From positions 36,292 to 100,291 of the forward strand of contig CAJTRM010000008.1 of the NCBI GenBank assembly GCA_910578865.1: DNA of 64,000 bases. Direction: 5' to 3'. This DNA comes from an uncultured Dorea sp. (lineage in GTDB: Bacteria; Bacillota_A; Clostridia; Lachnospirales; Lachnospiraceae). The notes beneath the pieces are model-generated. The model had not been told where the DNA came from. It searched no databases and saw only the letters and a list, made by a program, of their open reading frames with translations. This document shows positions 7,312-16,105 of the stretch, piece by piece (position 1 is the stretch's first letter; every line of letters begins with the position of its first letter). The position numbers and the translations under genes are program-made.

Positions 7312-9030
7312 CTACAGCTGCCTGAGAGTATCCAGCAGACGATAAAGGTCCAACGTCCCATATCCCCATTCTTCATTTGGATAATTCATCTCCGGCCGCT
7401 GTTCTGCCCCAAGCACAATCAGATTGCGGATCTGGCTTGTGCTGCCTCCTCTGGCTCCGGGCTGCTGCTCAAACCATCCAAGCAAAAGAGCCACCGCCCC
7501 TGCCGTAAGCCCTGTTGCGGCACTGGAACCACTTCGGGTTACAAATCCTCCGTTTAATCCGGCTCCCGTAATAGACACGCCAGGCGCCGCAAAATCCGGT
7601 TTCACCCGTCTGTCTCTAGTATAACCTCTCCCGGAATTAATATCAACTGCATTATCTCTTCCATTATAATATGCTACTGTCATTGACCCCCTTCCCGTCC
7701 CGGGCTCTGTCAGCGTCACATTCGGATCAGCTTCAAGAAAATAAACCTCTCCGCTCAAAAATTCCTGAACCGGAAGCCACATATGGAAATCTCCCTCTGA
7801 CATCTGAAGAGGCTGCACCTGAATCCTCCATATTCCGGGCGCCGGATCTTTAAACCTCATGAAAATAAGCTGTGAATCATTGTTCTCCAGCAGCAGGCGG
7901 TATTCTACAACCACCTCTGTCCTTTCAAATGTAAACAGAAAATTATACCGGTATCCCTGCCTCAGGGAGATCTGGCGCGTCTGTTCCCCGGACGGCGAAG
8001 TGATGGACATCGTAACAACATTGGGGATCTTTGACCAAAGCTCCGTGACGAACCCGCCCACTCCTTCCCCCACCCTCAGCTCTGCCGTCGCTGTACTGTT
8101 TTTACCGTCAAACACATGGTAATAATGATGCCTCAGCGACGCCTCATTTCCTGTTCCGACCACGACACAGTGATTCATCTGCAGCGAATAATTATCCAGC
8201 ATAAAAGATAGCAGAGAAGTACCATTGTGCCCGCCGAAATTCGTCCCGAGCGCAATACAGATTACGAGCGGCATATTCCGTTTTCTTGCAAGGTCATTCA
8301 AATATTTCAGACCCAGCATAATATCATTTTCCTGATAGCACACGGCATCCTGACGTATCCCATAAAACTCTTTCAGATATGCCTTTGCCCTTTTCAGCTT
8401 CACCACTGCAAGGGCAGCCTCCGGCGCCGCACCCAGAAACTGATTCTCCACATCAGCGCTTCCGGCCGCCACACTTGCCAGGAATGTGCCGTGTCCGTCC
8501 TCATCAGAGCTCGGGACAATCTCCAGGGGATTCTCTGAACGGAGAGCCTCATTAATATCTTCCTCTGTATATTCACTTCCGAATTCCAGATCGTCCGGAA
8601 GGTTTCCGGTCTGCACCGTCTGATCCCAGATCCCTGCGATCCGCGTACTTCCATCGATATTGCGGAACACCTCATGCCGGTAATCAATGCCGGTATCCAC
8701 GAAACCAATCATAATATTCTGCCCCATAAGGTTCAGGGTCGGATAATTCTGAAGCGCCGTGATCCCTGCGTCTTCCAGAGCCTCCATATCCATCAGTGCA
8801 TAGCAGTTGGGGATAGAATTATACCAATATCTGTCAATGGTGAGCGGTTCCAGCACAGAACTGTCCACAGATTCTGCCCGGTATCCGAAATCCATAACCT
8901 GCGTACAGACCTGATCAGGGGACGAACCGTATGTCTCATCCCCCCGGAATGGTGAAAAGATAAAGTCCCAGTAATCCTCTGACAATATTTTCTCCCGGCA
9001 TGTGAATTGATTTGCAATAAAATGATCCAT
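7312..9030 (-). CDS. Subtilisin-like serine protease, CspA/CspB-like family S8
   Basis: A 572-residue intracellular-type subtilase without signal peptide. The catalytic triad is intact: Asp in GFVDTGIDY (about residue 117), His in DEDGHGTFLAS (about 178) and Ser in TRSGSSAATGLTAG (about 520). The insert between His and Ser and the C-terminal jelly-roll-like part match clostridial Csp proteases, which in spore formers process germination components. I start at 9030, after GAGG; an ATG at 9081 lies upstream inside a hairpin. Follows the clpX-like gene by 69 bases. Confidence 0.85.
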   Translation of the reverse strand: MDHFIANQFTCREKILSEDYWDFIFSPFRGDETYGSSPDQVCTQVMDFGYRAESVDSSVLEPLTIDRYWYNSIPNCYALMDMEALEDAGITALQNYPTLNLMGQNIMIGFVDTGIDYRHEVFRNIDGSTRIAGIWDQTVQTGNLPDDLEFGSEYTEEDINEALRSENPLEIVPSSDEDGHGTFLASVAAGSADVENQFLGAAPEAALAVVKLKRAKAYLKEFYGIRQDAVCYQENDIMLGLKYLNDLARKRNMPLVICIALGTNFGGHNGTSLLSFMLDNYSLQMNHCVVVGTGNEASLRHHYYHVFDGKNSTATAELRVGEGVGGFVTELWSKIPNVVTMSITSPSGEQTRQISLRQGYRYNFLFTFERTEVVVEYRLLLENNDSQLIFMRFKDPAPGIWRIQVQPLQMSEGDFHMWLPVQEFLSGEVYFLEADPNVTLTEPGTGRGSMTVAYYNGRDNAVDINSGRGYTRDRRVKPDFAAPGVSITGAGLNGGFVTRSGSSAATGLTAGAVALLLGWFEQQPGARGGSTSQIRNLIVLGAEQRPEMNYPNEEWGYGTLDLYRLLDTLRQL

Positions 9031-9040
9031 TAAAAATGCC

Positions 9041-9067
9041 TCATATACTTTTTTATTAAGTATATGA
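9041..9067 (-). promoter_or_regulatory. Hairpin touching the protease ribosome-binding site
   Basis: Ten-base perfect stem, TCATATACTT (9041-9050) with AAGTATATGA (9058-9067), loop of seven. On the minus strand the stem ends in the first bases of the GAGG that serves the ATG at 9030, and there is no T-run, so it is better read as a translation-affecting hairpin than as a terminator. Confidence 0.45.
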
Positions 9068-9098
9068 AGCATTACGGACAATATATGTAATTACTCTT

Positions 9099-10523
9099 CT
9101 ACGGAAGGCGCTGAACCTCCTGTCCTCTTAACGTGATGACGGGCCCTCCTGTCCCTTCAATATATTCCCTTGTAATAATCACATGGCCGATACTGTCGTC
9201 CTTGGGGATCTCATACATGATATCAAGCATAAACTCCTCAATAATGGCTCTCAGCGCCCTTGCGCCCGTATCCTTCTTGATTGCCTTCTCAGCAATCGCC
9301 TCAAGAGCTTCATCATTAAACTCCAGTTTCACCTCGTCCAGTGCAAGAAGCTTCTGGTATTGTTTCAGGATGGCATTTCTTGGCTCCTTTAAGATCTTGA
9401 TCATCATATCCTTATCAAGCCCTTTCAGCGTAAATACAATAGGAAGACGTCCCAAAAATTCCGGAATCATTCCGAAATTACGCAGATCCTCTATGGTCAC
9501 CTTCTCCAGAATCGTCTTATCCTTATCATATTTATCCTTCAGATCCGCCCCGAACCCGATGGACGCCTGCTTCGTAAGCCTTTCTTTAATAATCCCGTCC
9601 AAATCCGGAAATGCTCCTCCGCAAATAAATAAAATATTCTTCGTGTTCACCGTGGTGAGCGGAACCATGGCATTCTTGCTGTTAGCCCCCACCGGCACCT
9701 CCACATCGCTGCCCTCCAGAAGCTTCAGCATTCCCTGCTGTACAGACTCTCCGCTTACATCCCTCTGATTGGTATTTTTCTTTTTGGCTATCTTATCGAT
9801 CTCGTCAATAAATATAATCCCCTGCTCCGCTTTCTGTACATCATTGTCGGCCGCAGCAAGCAGCTTAGATACTACACTCTCAATGTCGTCTCCTATATAT
9901 CCTGCCTCTGTAAGAGAGGTGGCATCTGTAATAGCAAGCGGTACATCCAGAATCCTTGCCAGCGTCTTGACCAGATAAGTTTTACCGCATCCGGTAGGTC
10001 CTATCATCAGCATATTGGACTTTTCAATCTCAATATCATCCATTGTATCGGTAGCCACCCGCTTATAGTGATTATATACAGCAACCGAGATCGCTTTTTT
10101 TGCATACTCCTGCCCTACAACATAATCGTCCAGTCTTGCCTTGATCTTATGAGGGGACGGCAGGTGCTGAAGATCCACCAGGGGCTTCCTCTCTTCCCCT
10201 TCCTTTTTCTTCTTAAGCTTCTGCTTCTTCGGGATCGCCTGCTCCAGGTCTGACATATTCATGATCTGTATTCCCGGAATGTTCAGCAGCTGACTGTAAT
10301 CAATCTGTCCGCTGTTCATGGCATCAAAGCTTTTCTGCATACAATCACTGCATACCGAGATATTATTCGGAAGATCTATCATCTTTCCGGCCACACTCTC
10401 CGGGCGTCTGCAGATAAAGCAAACCTTTTCGTACTCGTCCTCCTGCCTGTCGCCCGTCTGTTCTGCACTGACAGTTTCGACCTTTTCCAATTCGTTCTCG
10501 TTCTTATTTTTCTGATCAGACAT
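9099..10523 (-). CDS. clpX: ClpX-type AAA+ unfoldase, divergent paralogue
   Basis: A 474-residue ClpX homologue. The N-terminal zinc-binding domain is present (CFICRR about residue 35 and CSDCMQK about 58), then a 50-residue basic linker, Walker A GPTGCGKT, the pore loop GYIGDDIE, Walker B IIFIDEID and an arginine-finger region FLGRLP. It is longer than typical ClpX (about 420), mainly through the acidic N-terminus and linker, and the pore-1 loop reads GYIGDD instead of GYVGED. No clpP is adjacent; neighbours are ligA and the subtilase. ClpX presents proteins to ClpP, or remodels them alone. It may be an accessory second ClpX. Confidence 0.9.
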   Translation of the reverse strand: MSDQKNKNENELEKVETVSAEQTGDRQEDEYEKVCFICRRPESVAGKMIDLPNNISVCSDCMQKSFDAMNSGQIDYSQLLNIPGIQIMNMSDLEQAIPKKQKLKKKKEGEERKPLVDLQHLPSPHKIKARLDDYVVGQEYAKKAISVAVYNHYKRVATDTMDDIEIEKSNMLMIGPTGCGKTYLVKTLARILDVPLAITDATSLTEAGYIGDDIESVVSKLLAAADNDVQKAEQGIIFIDEIDKIAKKKNTNQRDVSGESVQQGMLKLLEGSDVEVPVGANSKNAMVPLTTVNTKNILFICGGAFPDLDGIIKERLTKQASIGFGADLKDKYDKDKTILEKVTIEDLRNFGMIPEFLGRLPIVFTLKGLDKDMMIKILKEPRNAILKQYQKLLALDEVKLEFNDEALEAIAEKAIKKDTGARALRAIIEEFMLDIMYEIPKDDSIGHVIITREYIEGTGGPVITLRGQEVQRLP

Positions 10524-10536
10524 ATTTTCCTTCTTT

Positions 10537-12504
10537 CTACCGTTCTCCTCTGGTCATCTTGATAAAATCCTCTTCTGAAATAATCGGTATCCCCAGCTCA
10601 TTGGCCTTTTTATTCTTGGAGGAAGCAGACGTCACGTCATTATTGATCAAGTAGCTGGTCTTAGATGTGACCGATCCGGTAACCTTACCTCCAAGGCTCT
10701 CTATCAGTTCCTTCACTTCACCGCGGTTGGCAAAATGCTCCACGCTCCCGGTTATCACAAACTGAACTCCCTTTAATATCTGTTCCTGCTGCTCTTGTTC
10801 CTCCTGCGGAATCCGAAGCTCCTTCAAAAGATTCCGGAACCGTCCCACATGAGCCTCACCGGCAAAGTACCCGGTAAACGCCTTCGCGATAACGCCTCCG
10901 ATGCCGGGGATTTCGCTTAACCTCTCTTCATCAGCCTGAAGCATTGCATCCACATCGTAAGCGAATTCCCTGCAGATGACTTTTGCATTTGCCAGGCCGA
11001 TATTTGCGATACCCAGCCCATAGATCACCTTCGGAAGTGTAGTCTCTCTGGCTTTTTCTATGCTTGAGACAAGATTCCGGTACGATTTTTCACCGAATCC
11101 TTCCATGGATTGTATTTCCTCCTGATACCGGTTCAGATGGAACAGGTCTGCAAATTCCCTGATATAACCCCTGGAAATAAATTTCTCAAGAGTAGATTCT
11201 GACAGCCCTTCTATATTCAGCGCGTCTCTGCTCACAAACAGGGCAAAGGATTTGATATGCTTCGCCTGGCAGTCAGAGTTCAGGCAGTAAAGCGCTTTGG
11301 CGTTGCTGACCTGACGCACCTCTGTTTCTCCGCCGCATACCGGACACGCATCCGGTATGTCTTTTACGCCGCTCCGGGTGTAATTCTCCGCGATCTGAGG
11401 GATGATCATGTTGGCTTTGTACACCTCGATCTCATCTCCGATTCCCAGCTCCAGCTCTTCCATAATACTGATATTGTGGACGCTGGCACGGCTCACGGTA
11501 GTCCCTTCAAGCTCCACCGGTTCAAAGACCGCGACCGGATTAATAAGCCCTGTCCTCGACGGACTCCACTCAATCTCCACAAGCCTCGTGCTGCGGGTCT
11601 CATCTGCCCATTTAAACGCATAGGAATCCCTCGGAAATTTGGACGTCTGACCAAGAGATCTCCCGTACTCTATGTCATCATACACCAGTACAAGACCGTC
11701 CGATGGAAAATCATTATTTGCAATCCTGGCAGAAAAATCTGCCACACGCTCTTCTACAGTATCGCTTGTCACCTCATAATGCTCTACCACCTCGAATCCT
11801 TGCTCCTTCAGCCATTCCATCTGCCGGAGCCTGGAATTCTGAAAATCTGCCCCCTCCGCCTGTACAATGGAAAATGCATAAAACTTCACATTTCTTCTGG
11901 CAGTAATCTCATTATTCAGCTGCCGCACAGAACCGCTGCAGAGATTTCTCGGATTCTTGTACCTGGACTCTGCATCCTCGATCTCCTGGTTCATCCTCTC
12001 GAAATCCCGATAACCGATCACTGCCTCGCCCCGCAGGATCAATTCTCCCTGATAGCCGATCTTAAGCGGTATATTTTTAAACACCTTTGCATTATTGGTG
12101 ATTACCTCACCCACTTCTCCGTTTCCGCGTGTCACGGCTTTATACAGTGCTCCGCCTCTGTACGTAAGTACGATCGTCAGACCGTCAAGCTTCCAGGACA
12201 TCATTGCTTTTTGTTCCCCCAGAAACTCCTTCAGTTCTTCCACATCCTTCGTCTTATCCAGGGACAGCATAGGACGCTCATGACGTTCTTTGGGAAGTTC
12301 ACTCAGGACCTCATACCCCACATGAACCGTCGGACTGTTAGACAAAGTAATTCCAAGATCTTTCTCCAGCGATACCAGCTCGTCATAGAGTCTGTCATAT
12401 TCAAAATTACTCATGATCTCTTCGGCATCCTGATAATAGGCACGTCCGGCCCTATTCAGCAGTTCCACCAGTTCCTGCATTCTTGCCTGCTTCTGCTTGC
12501 TCAT
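10537..12504 (-). CDS. ligA: NAD-dependent DNA ligase
   Basis: Joins DNA nicks using NAD. 655 residues in the usual order: Ia domain (YYQDAEEIMSNFEYDRLYDEL), adenylation site MSWKLDGLT with the nucleophilic Lys of KxDG near residue 104, OB fold, four-cysteine zinc finger (CPVCGG and CLNSDC), helix-hairpin-helix repeats and a C-terminal BRCT domain (GVQFVITGSVEHF). The WKLDG context differs from the common EPKxDG, so this is a divergent LigA. Its start overlaps the end of the pseudouridine synthase gene by about 50 bases; a second ATG at 12480 would shorten that. Confidence 0.93.
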   Translation of the reverse strand: MSKQKQARMQELVELLNRAGRAYYQDAEEIMSNFEYDRLYDELVSLEKDLGITLSNSPTVHVGYEVLSELPKERHERPMLSLDKTKDVEELKEFLGEQKAMMSWKLDGLTIVLTYRGGALYKAVTRGNGEVGEVITNNAKVFKNIPLKIGYQGELILRGEAVIGYRDFERMNQEIEDAESRYKNPRNLCSGSVRQLNNEITARRNVKFYAFSIVQAEGADFQNSRLRQMEWLKEQGFEVVEHYEVTSDTVEERVADFSARIANNDFPSDGLVLVYDDIEYGRSLGQTSKFPRDSYAFKWADETRSTRLVEIEWSPSRTGLINPVAVFEPVELEGTTVSRASVHNISIMEELELGIGDEIEVYKANMIIPQIAENYTRSGVKDIPDACPVCGGETEVRQVSNAKALYCLNSDCQAKHIKSFALFVSRDALNIEGLSESTLEKFISRGYIREFADLFHLNRYQEEIQSMEGFGEKSYRNLVSSIEKARETTLPKVIYGLGIANIGLANAKVICREFAYDVDAMLQADEERLSEIPGIGGVIAKAFTGYFAGEAHVGRFRNLLKELRIPQEEQEQQEQILKGVQFVITGSVEHFANRGEVKELIESLGGKVTGSVTSKTSYLINNDVTSASSKNKKANELGIPIISEEDFIKMTRGER

Positions 12505-13198
12505 ATAATACTCTCAGCTCCTGTTCTGACAATTTTCTCACGGCTCCCGGCTTCAGGCCGCCAAGCTCCACATTCATAACCCTTACTCTAACCAGTTTTC
12601 TTACTTTATATCCGAGCGCCCCGCACATACGCCTGATCTGCCGGTTCAGCCCCTGAGTCAGCACAATGGAAAATGTATATTTGCCTATAGCAGACACTCT
12701 GCACGGCCTGGTCACAGTATCCAGCTGCTTTTCCCTGTCCACAATGCGGACCCCGGCTCCCATCATCTGCAGGAATTCCTCTGTCAGAGGCTGATCCACC
12801 GTCACCTTATATTCCTTTTCATGGCCGTACCTGGCACGCATCATAGCATTAATAAGGTCGCCGTCATTGGTCATGAGGAGAAGTCCCTCTGAATCCTTGT
12901 CAAGTCTCCCTGCATAGGTCACACGCACCGGATAATCCAGAAAACGGACAATGCTGTTCCGTACTCTCCTGTCTTCTGTGCAGATAATTCCCGCGGGCTT
13001 ATTCACCGCCAGCACGATCTTTTTACTGCCGTTCTCTACAACCTTCTTCCCGACCCGTACTTCCTGTCCTTCTTCCACCTTCATCCCCGGCACGGCCGTT
13101 TTACCGTCCACAGTCACCTTACCGGCCAGAATCAGCCGGTCGGCCTCCCGTCTGGAACAGATTCCGGCTTCACTGAGATATTTGTTCAGTCTTACCAT
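12452..13198 (-). CDS. RsuA/RluF-family pseudouridine synthase
   Basis: Isomerises uridine in rRNA. 248 residues: N-terminal S4 RNA-binding domain (RLNKYLSEAGICSRREADRL), then the catalytic block AGRLDKDSEGLLLMTNDG with its Asp near residue 100 and the family motif QGLNRQIRRMCGALGY. These features fit the RluF/RluB branch. It heads the operon followed by ligA, the clpX-like gene and the protease. Confidence 0.9.
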   Translation of the reverse strand: MVRLNKYLSEAGICSRREADRLILAGKVTVDGKTAVPGMKVEEGQEVRVGKKVVENGSKKIVLAVNKPAGIICTEDRRVRNSIVRFLDYPVRVTYAGRLDKDSEGLLLMTNDGDLINAMMRARYGHEKEYKVTVDQPLTEEFLQMMGAGVRIVDREKQLDTVTRPCRVSAIGKYTFSIVLTQGLNRQIRRMCGALGYKVRKLVRVRVMNVELGGLKPGAVRKLSEQELRVLYEQAEAGKNAGTGGTAE

Positions 13199-13291
13199 TT
13201 TTTATCTCCATACAGCTACTGATATCCTGATACTACGATTCAAAATAGATTATAACATACTTATGCCCGGAAAATAACGGGGATTTTATAA

Positions 13292-13320
13292 TTGTCTTTT
13301 TATCTCCTCATTGTTATAAT
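13292..13320 (+). promoter_or_regulatory. SigA-type promoter of the 13354 gene
   Basis: TTGTCT (13292-13297) and TATAAT (13315-13320) with a 17-base spacer. Confidence 0.7.
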
Positions 13321-13353
13321 AAATCCAAACTCTAATGATAAAGGAGCCTGAAA

Positions 13354-13827
13354 ATGATCACGATCGCCCTGAAAACAAAGGCCTGCATGTCTCACCTTCT
13401 TTTAAAAGAAACCTTTGACGACTTCTCTTTTATCGAAGGGGAGATCACAACATTCAATAAATTTTCCATCGACGGATTTATGCACCGGAATTTCTTTGAA
13501 GAACCTCCGGAATCCTCTCATTCCTTCTGGAAGGACGTCCGGGACTTCTGCTTTTCTGTCATCCGCGGCAAACGCACACCCTTAAGCTTTAAAATCATAC
13601 TTTCTCTGGCGCCGGAGCGTTTTGCATCCTTTCTTTCAGACCACGAAATCAATGGTTTTCGTCCGGAGGACATCCAGGGAATGTACCTGAATTTTTCCTA
13701 CGACGGAACTATGCTGCAATGCATCACCGGAATATCCATGCACATATTCACCATGGACAAGACCCTGGAAAGAGAATGGGATGCCTGGGCCCGGAAGCTT
13801 CTTTGCGAACTGGATCTGGATGCTTAA
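13354..13827 (+). CDS. DUF5721-like protein of unknown function
   Basis: 157 residues, soluble, with no signal peptide. The pattern TFDDFSFIEGEITTFNKFSI and the later IISLAPE-like strand agree with my memory of DUF5721 proteins of Lachnospiraceae, which have no known function. Ribosome site AAGGAG is well placed, a good promoter lies upstream and a hairpin follows the stop, so it is monocistronic. Convergent with htpG. Confidence 0.7.
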   Translation: MITIALKTKACMSHLLLKETFDDFSFIEGEITTFNKFSIDGFMHRNFFEEPPESSHSFWKDVRDFCFSVIRGKRTPLSFKIILSLAPERFASFLSDHEINGFRPEDIQGMYLNFSYDGTMLQCITGISMHIFTMDKTLEREWDAWARKLLCELDLDA

Positions 13828-13830
13828 TAA

Positions 13831-13872
13831 GATTGCCGTACCTGTGATTTTTAATGAACCGGTACGGCAATC
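13831..13872. terminator. Shared hairpin between convergent genes
   Basis: Perfect 12-base arms GATTGCCGTACC (13831-13842) and GGTACGGCAATC (13861-13872). No clear T-run on either side, so termination is likely but not certain. Confidence 0.55.
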
Positions 13873-13892
13873 CAATCATATTCGGTTATCTG

Positions 13893-15947
13893 TTATTTTG
13901 TGAGCAGCAGCATAATCTCATTGCTCCTCTGTACAAATGCAGTCATTTCTTCCGGATTCAGCGGCTTATGCGCCAGCATTGCCAGATCATACAGCTGCCT
14001 GCAGATAATGTTTGTATTTTCTCCATCTCTGTGGTCTACGATATAATTTACCAGCGGATGATTAGCATTGAGGATCAGTGTACTCTCGCCTCCCATGTCC
14101 ATGCCCATACCGTTCATCCCGTACATTTTCATCATTTCCTGCATACGGCGGTTCTGCTCGGACAGCGTGATCATTGACGCAAGATGATCATCCTTTAATT
14201 TCTCAATCCTGACATCCAGCTTTTCATTGCCAAGCTCCTTGCGGAAGATTTCGATCAGGCTGTCAGACACCTTCTTAAATGTCTCCTTGTCTTCCTCTGC
14301 CACCTCTTCTTTTACATGTTCCGTCACATCGGCATCAATCCTCTGGAAACGGATTGCAGGATTTCTCTGCTCCAGCTGTGTAATAAACGGAGAATCAATA
14401 TTGTGGTTTAAGATCACCGCATCCTGCCCCTGGCTCTTAAAGAGATTAATATACTGGCTCTGTTGGATCTCATCGGTAATATAGTAAACGGTTGTCTTAA
14501 TCTCCTCTACCTTATTCTCATCCGGATTCTCATCCTTCTTGTCATTCGGCTCGACTACTTCCCCGCCGTTTTCCTCGATGCAGTCCTTAAGAGTCAGATA
14601 TTTGTGCTCAATATTCTTAAAAAGGATCGCATCCTTCATCTTGTCACAGAACTTCTCATCCTTCAGGCAGCCGAACTTAATAAACGGACTGATGTTATCC
14701 CAATATTTTTCGTAGTCTTCTCTCTTTGTTTTACACATCCCGGAAAGCTTATCCGCAACCTTTTTAGAAATATAATCTGCGATCTTATTTACAAACCCAT
14801 CGTTCTGCAGGGCGCTTCTGGATACGTTAAGCGGAAGATCCGGGCAGTCGATCACTCCCTTTAATACCATGAGGAATTCAGGGATGACCTCTTTAATATT
14901 ATCCGCGATAAATACCTGATTGTTATACAGCTTGATAGTTCCGTCAATAGAATCATACTCCGTATTGATCCTCGGGAAATACAGGATACCCTTCAGATTA
15001 AACGGATAATCCATATTCAGGTGAATCCAGAACAGCGGCTCTTTATAGTCCAAAAATACCTTTCTGTAGAACTCCTGATAATCCTCGTCGGAACAATCAT
15101 TCGGGTGTTTCGTCCAGAGAGGATGAATGTCACTGATGGAAACCGGCCGCTTCTCAATCTTGACCTTCTCCCTGGCCGGCTCTACCTCTACCATTTCCTT
15201 TTCGCCGTCTTCATTTTCCTTTTCTTCCATCTTTGCTTCTTCATGGATATGTTCAACGACCACATCGTCTTCCTTCAGGTCGGCCTCGTCAATGGTCTCA
15301 TATTCCGTCTCGGCATTTTCTTTAGATAGGAAGATCTCAACAGGCATAAACGAACAATATTTCTCAATGACTTCTCTTACCCGGTACTCATTTGCAAACT
15401 CAAGGCTGTCGTCGTTAAGGTAAAGAGTCATGGTAGAACCTACCTCCGCCTTCGTCCCTTCATCCATCTCATACTCTGTACCGCCGTCGCTTACCCAGTG
15501 TACCGGCTTTGCACCTTCCCTGTAGGAAAGAGTATCAATATGAACTTCATCTGCCACCATAAAGGCAGAATAAAACCCAAGGCCGAAATGCCCGATCATA
15601 TCATCCTCTGTAGTCTTGTCCTTATATTTCTCCAGGAACTCCGTAGCGCCGGAAAAAGCAATCTGAGTAATATATTCCTCTACCTCTTCCGCCGTCATGC
15701 CGATACCATTATCCGTAAACTTCAGCGTTTTTTCTTCCGGGTTGACCTCAACCTTAATACTTGGCTTATAGCCGTCCGGGAGTTGATACTCTCCCATTAT
15801 GTCAAGCTTCTTCAGTTTTGTGATCGCGTCACATCCGTTAGATACCATCTCACGCACGAAAATATCATGATCCGAATATACCCATTTCTTAATGATCGGA
15901 AATATGTTTTCGCTGCTGATTGATAAATTACCTTTTTTCACTGCCAT
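13893..15947 (-). CDS. htpG: HSP90-family chaperone
   Basis: ATP-dependent dimeric chaperone. 684 residues: N-terminal GHKL ATPase with REMVSNGCDAITK (Asn and Asp contacts), DNGIGMT and IGHFGLGFYSAFMVAD; charged linker (about residues 215-265); middle domain with the NVSRSALQND segment; C-terminal dimerisation domain. I use ATG 15947 because AGGAGTG precedes it; another ATG lies three codons upstream. Single gene under a SigA promoter with a CIRCE operator. Confidence 0.96.
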   Translation of the reverse strand: MAVKKGNLSISSENIFPIIKKWVYSDHDIFVREMVSNGCDAITKLKKLDIMGEYQLPDGYKPSIKVEVNPEEKTLKFTDNGIGMTAEEVEEYITQIAFSGATEFLEKYKDKTTEDDMIGHFGLGFYSAFMVADEVHIDTLSYREGAKPVHWVSDGGTEYEMDEGTKAEVGSTMTLYLNDDSLEFANEYRVREVIEKYCSFMPVEIFLSKENAETEYETIDEADLKEDDVVVEHIHEEAKMEEKENEDGEKEMVEVEPAREKVKIEKRPVSISDIHPLWTKHPNDCSDEDYQEFYRKVFLDYKEPLFWIHLNMDYPFNLKGILYFPRINTEYDSIDGTIKLYNNQVFIADNIKEVIPEFLMVLKGVIDCPDLPLNVSRSALQNDGFVNKIADYISKKVADKLSGMCKTKREDYEKYWDNISPFIKFGCLKDEKFCDKMKDAILFKNIEHKYLTLKDCIEENGGEVVEPNDKKDENPDENKVEEIKTTVYYITDEIQQSQYINLFKSQGQDAVILNHNIDSPFITQLEQRNPAIRFQRIDADVTEHVKEEVAEEDKETFKKVSDSLIEIFRKELGNEKLDVRIEKLKDDHLASMITLSEQNRRMQEMMKMYGMNGMGMDMGGESTLILNANHPLVNYIVDHRDGENTNIICRQLYDLAMLAHKPLNPEEMTAFVQRSNEIMLLLTK

Positions 15948-16009
15948 TGTTATCACTCCTACTTTCTATATTTTAGCGGATATCCATCCGCCTGTTTTAC
16001 CTAACAGAT

Positions 16010-16038
16010 ATGATAATACGCCGGAAAATAAAAGTCAA
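16010..16038 (-). promoter_or_regulatory. htpG promoter
   Basis: On the minus strand TTGACT (16033-16038) and TATCAT (16010-16015) with a 17-base spacer, about 60 bases upstream of the htpG start. Confidence 0.75.
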
Positions 16039-16045
16039 CAGCAAA

Positions 16046-16072
16046 TTAGCACTCTTTTAAAAAGAGTGCTAA
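16046..16072. promoter_or_regulatory. CIRCE operator (HrcA site) upstream of htpG
   Basis: TTAGCACTC (16046-16054), nine-base spacer, GAGTGCTAA (16064-16072): an exact match to the CIRCE consensus. It sits eight bases upstream of the htpG -35. HrcA repression and heat induction are expected. Confidence 0.92.
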
Positions 16073-16105
16073 TAATTCCGTTAAAAATATTAAAATTTTA
16101 TAAAT

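Noticed and set aside
11257..12579. A 440-codon open frame antisense to ligA
   Set aside because: Product is a Cys/His/Arg/Leu-rich composition typical of antisense shadows, without ribosome site; ligA motifs on the other strand are unambiguous.
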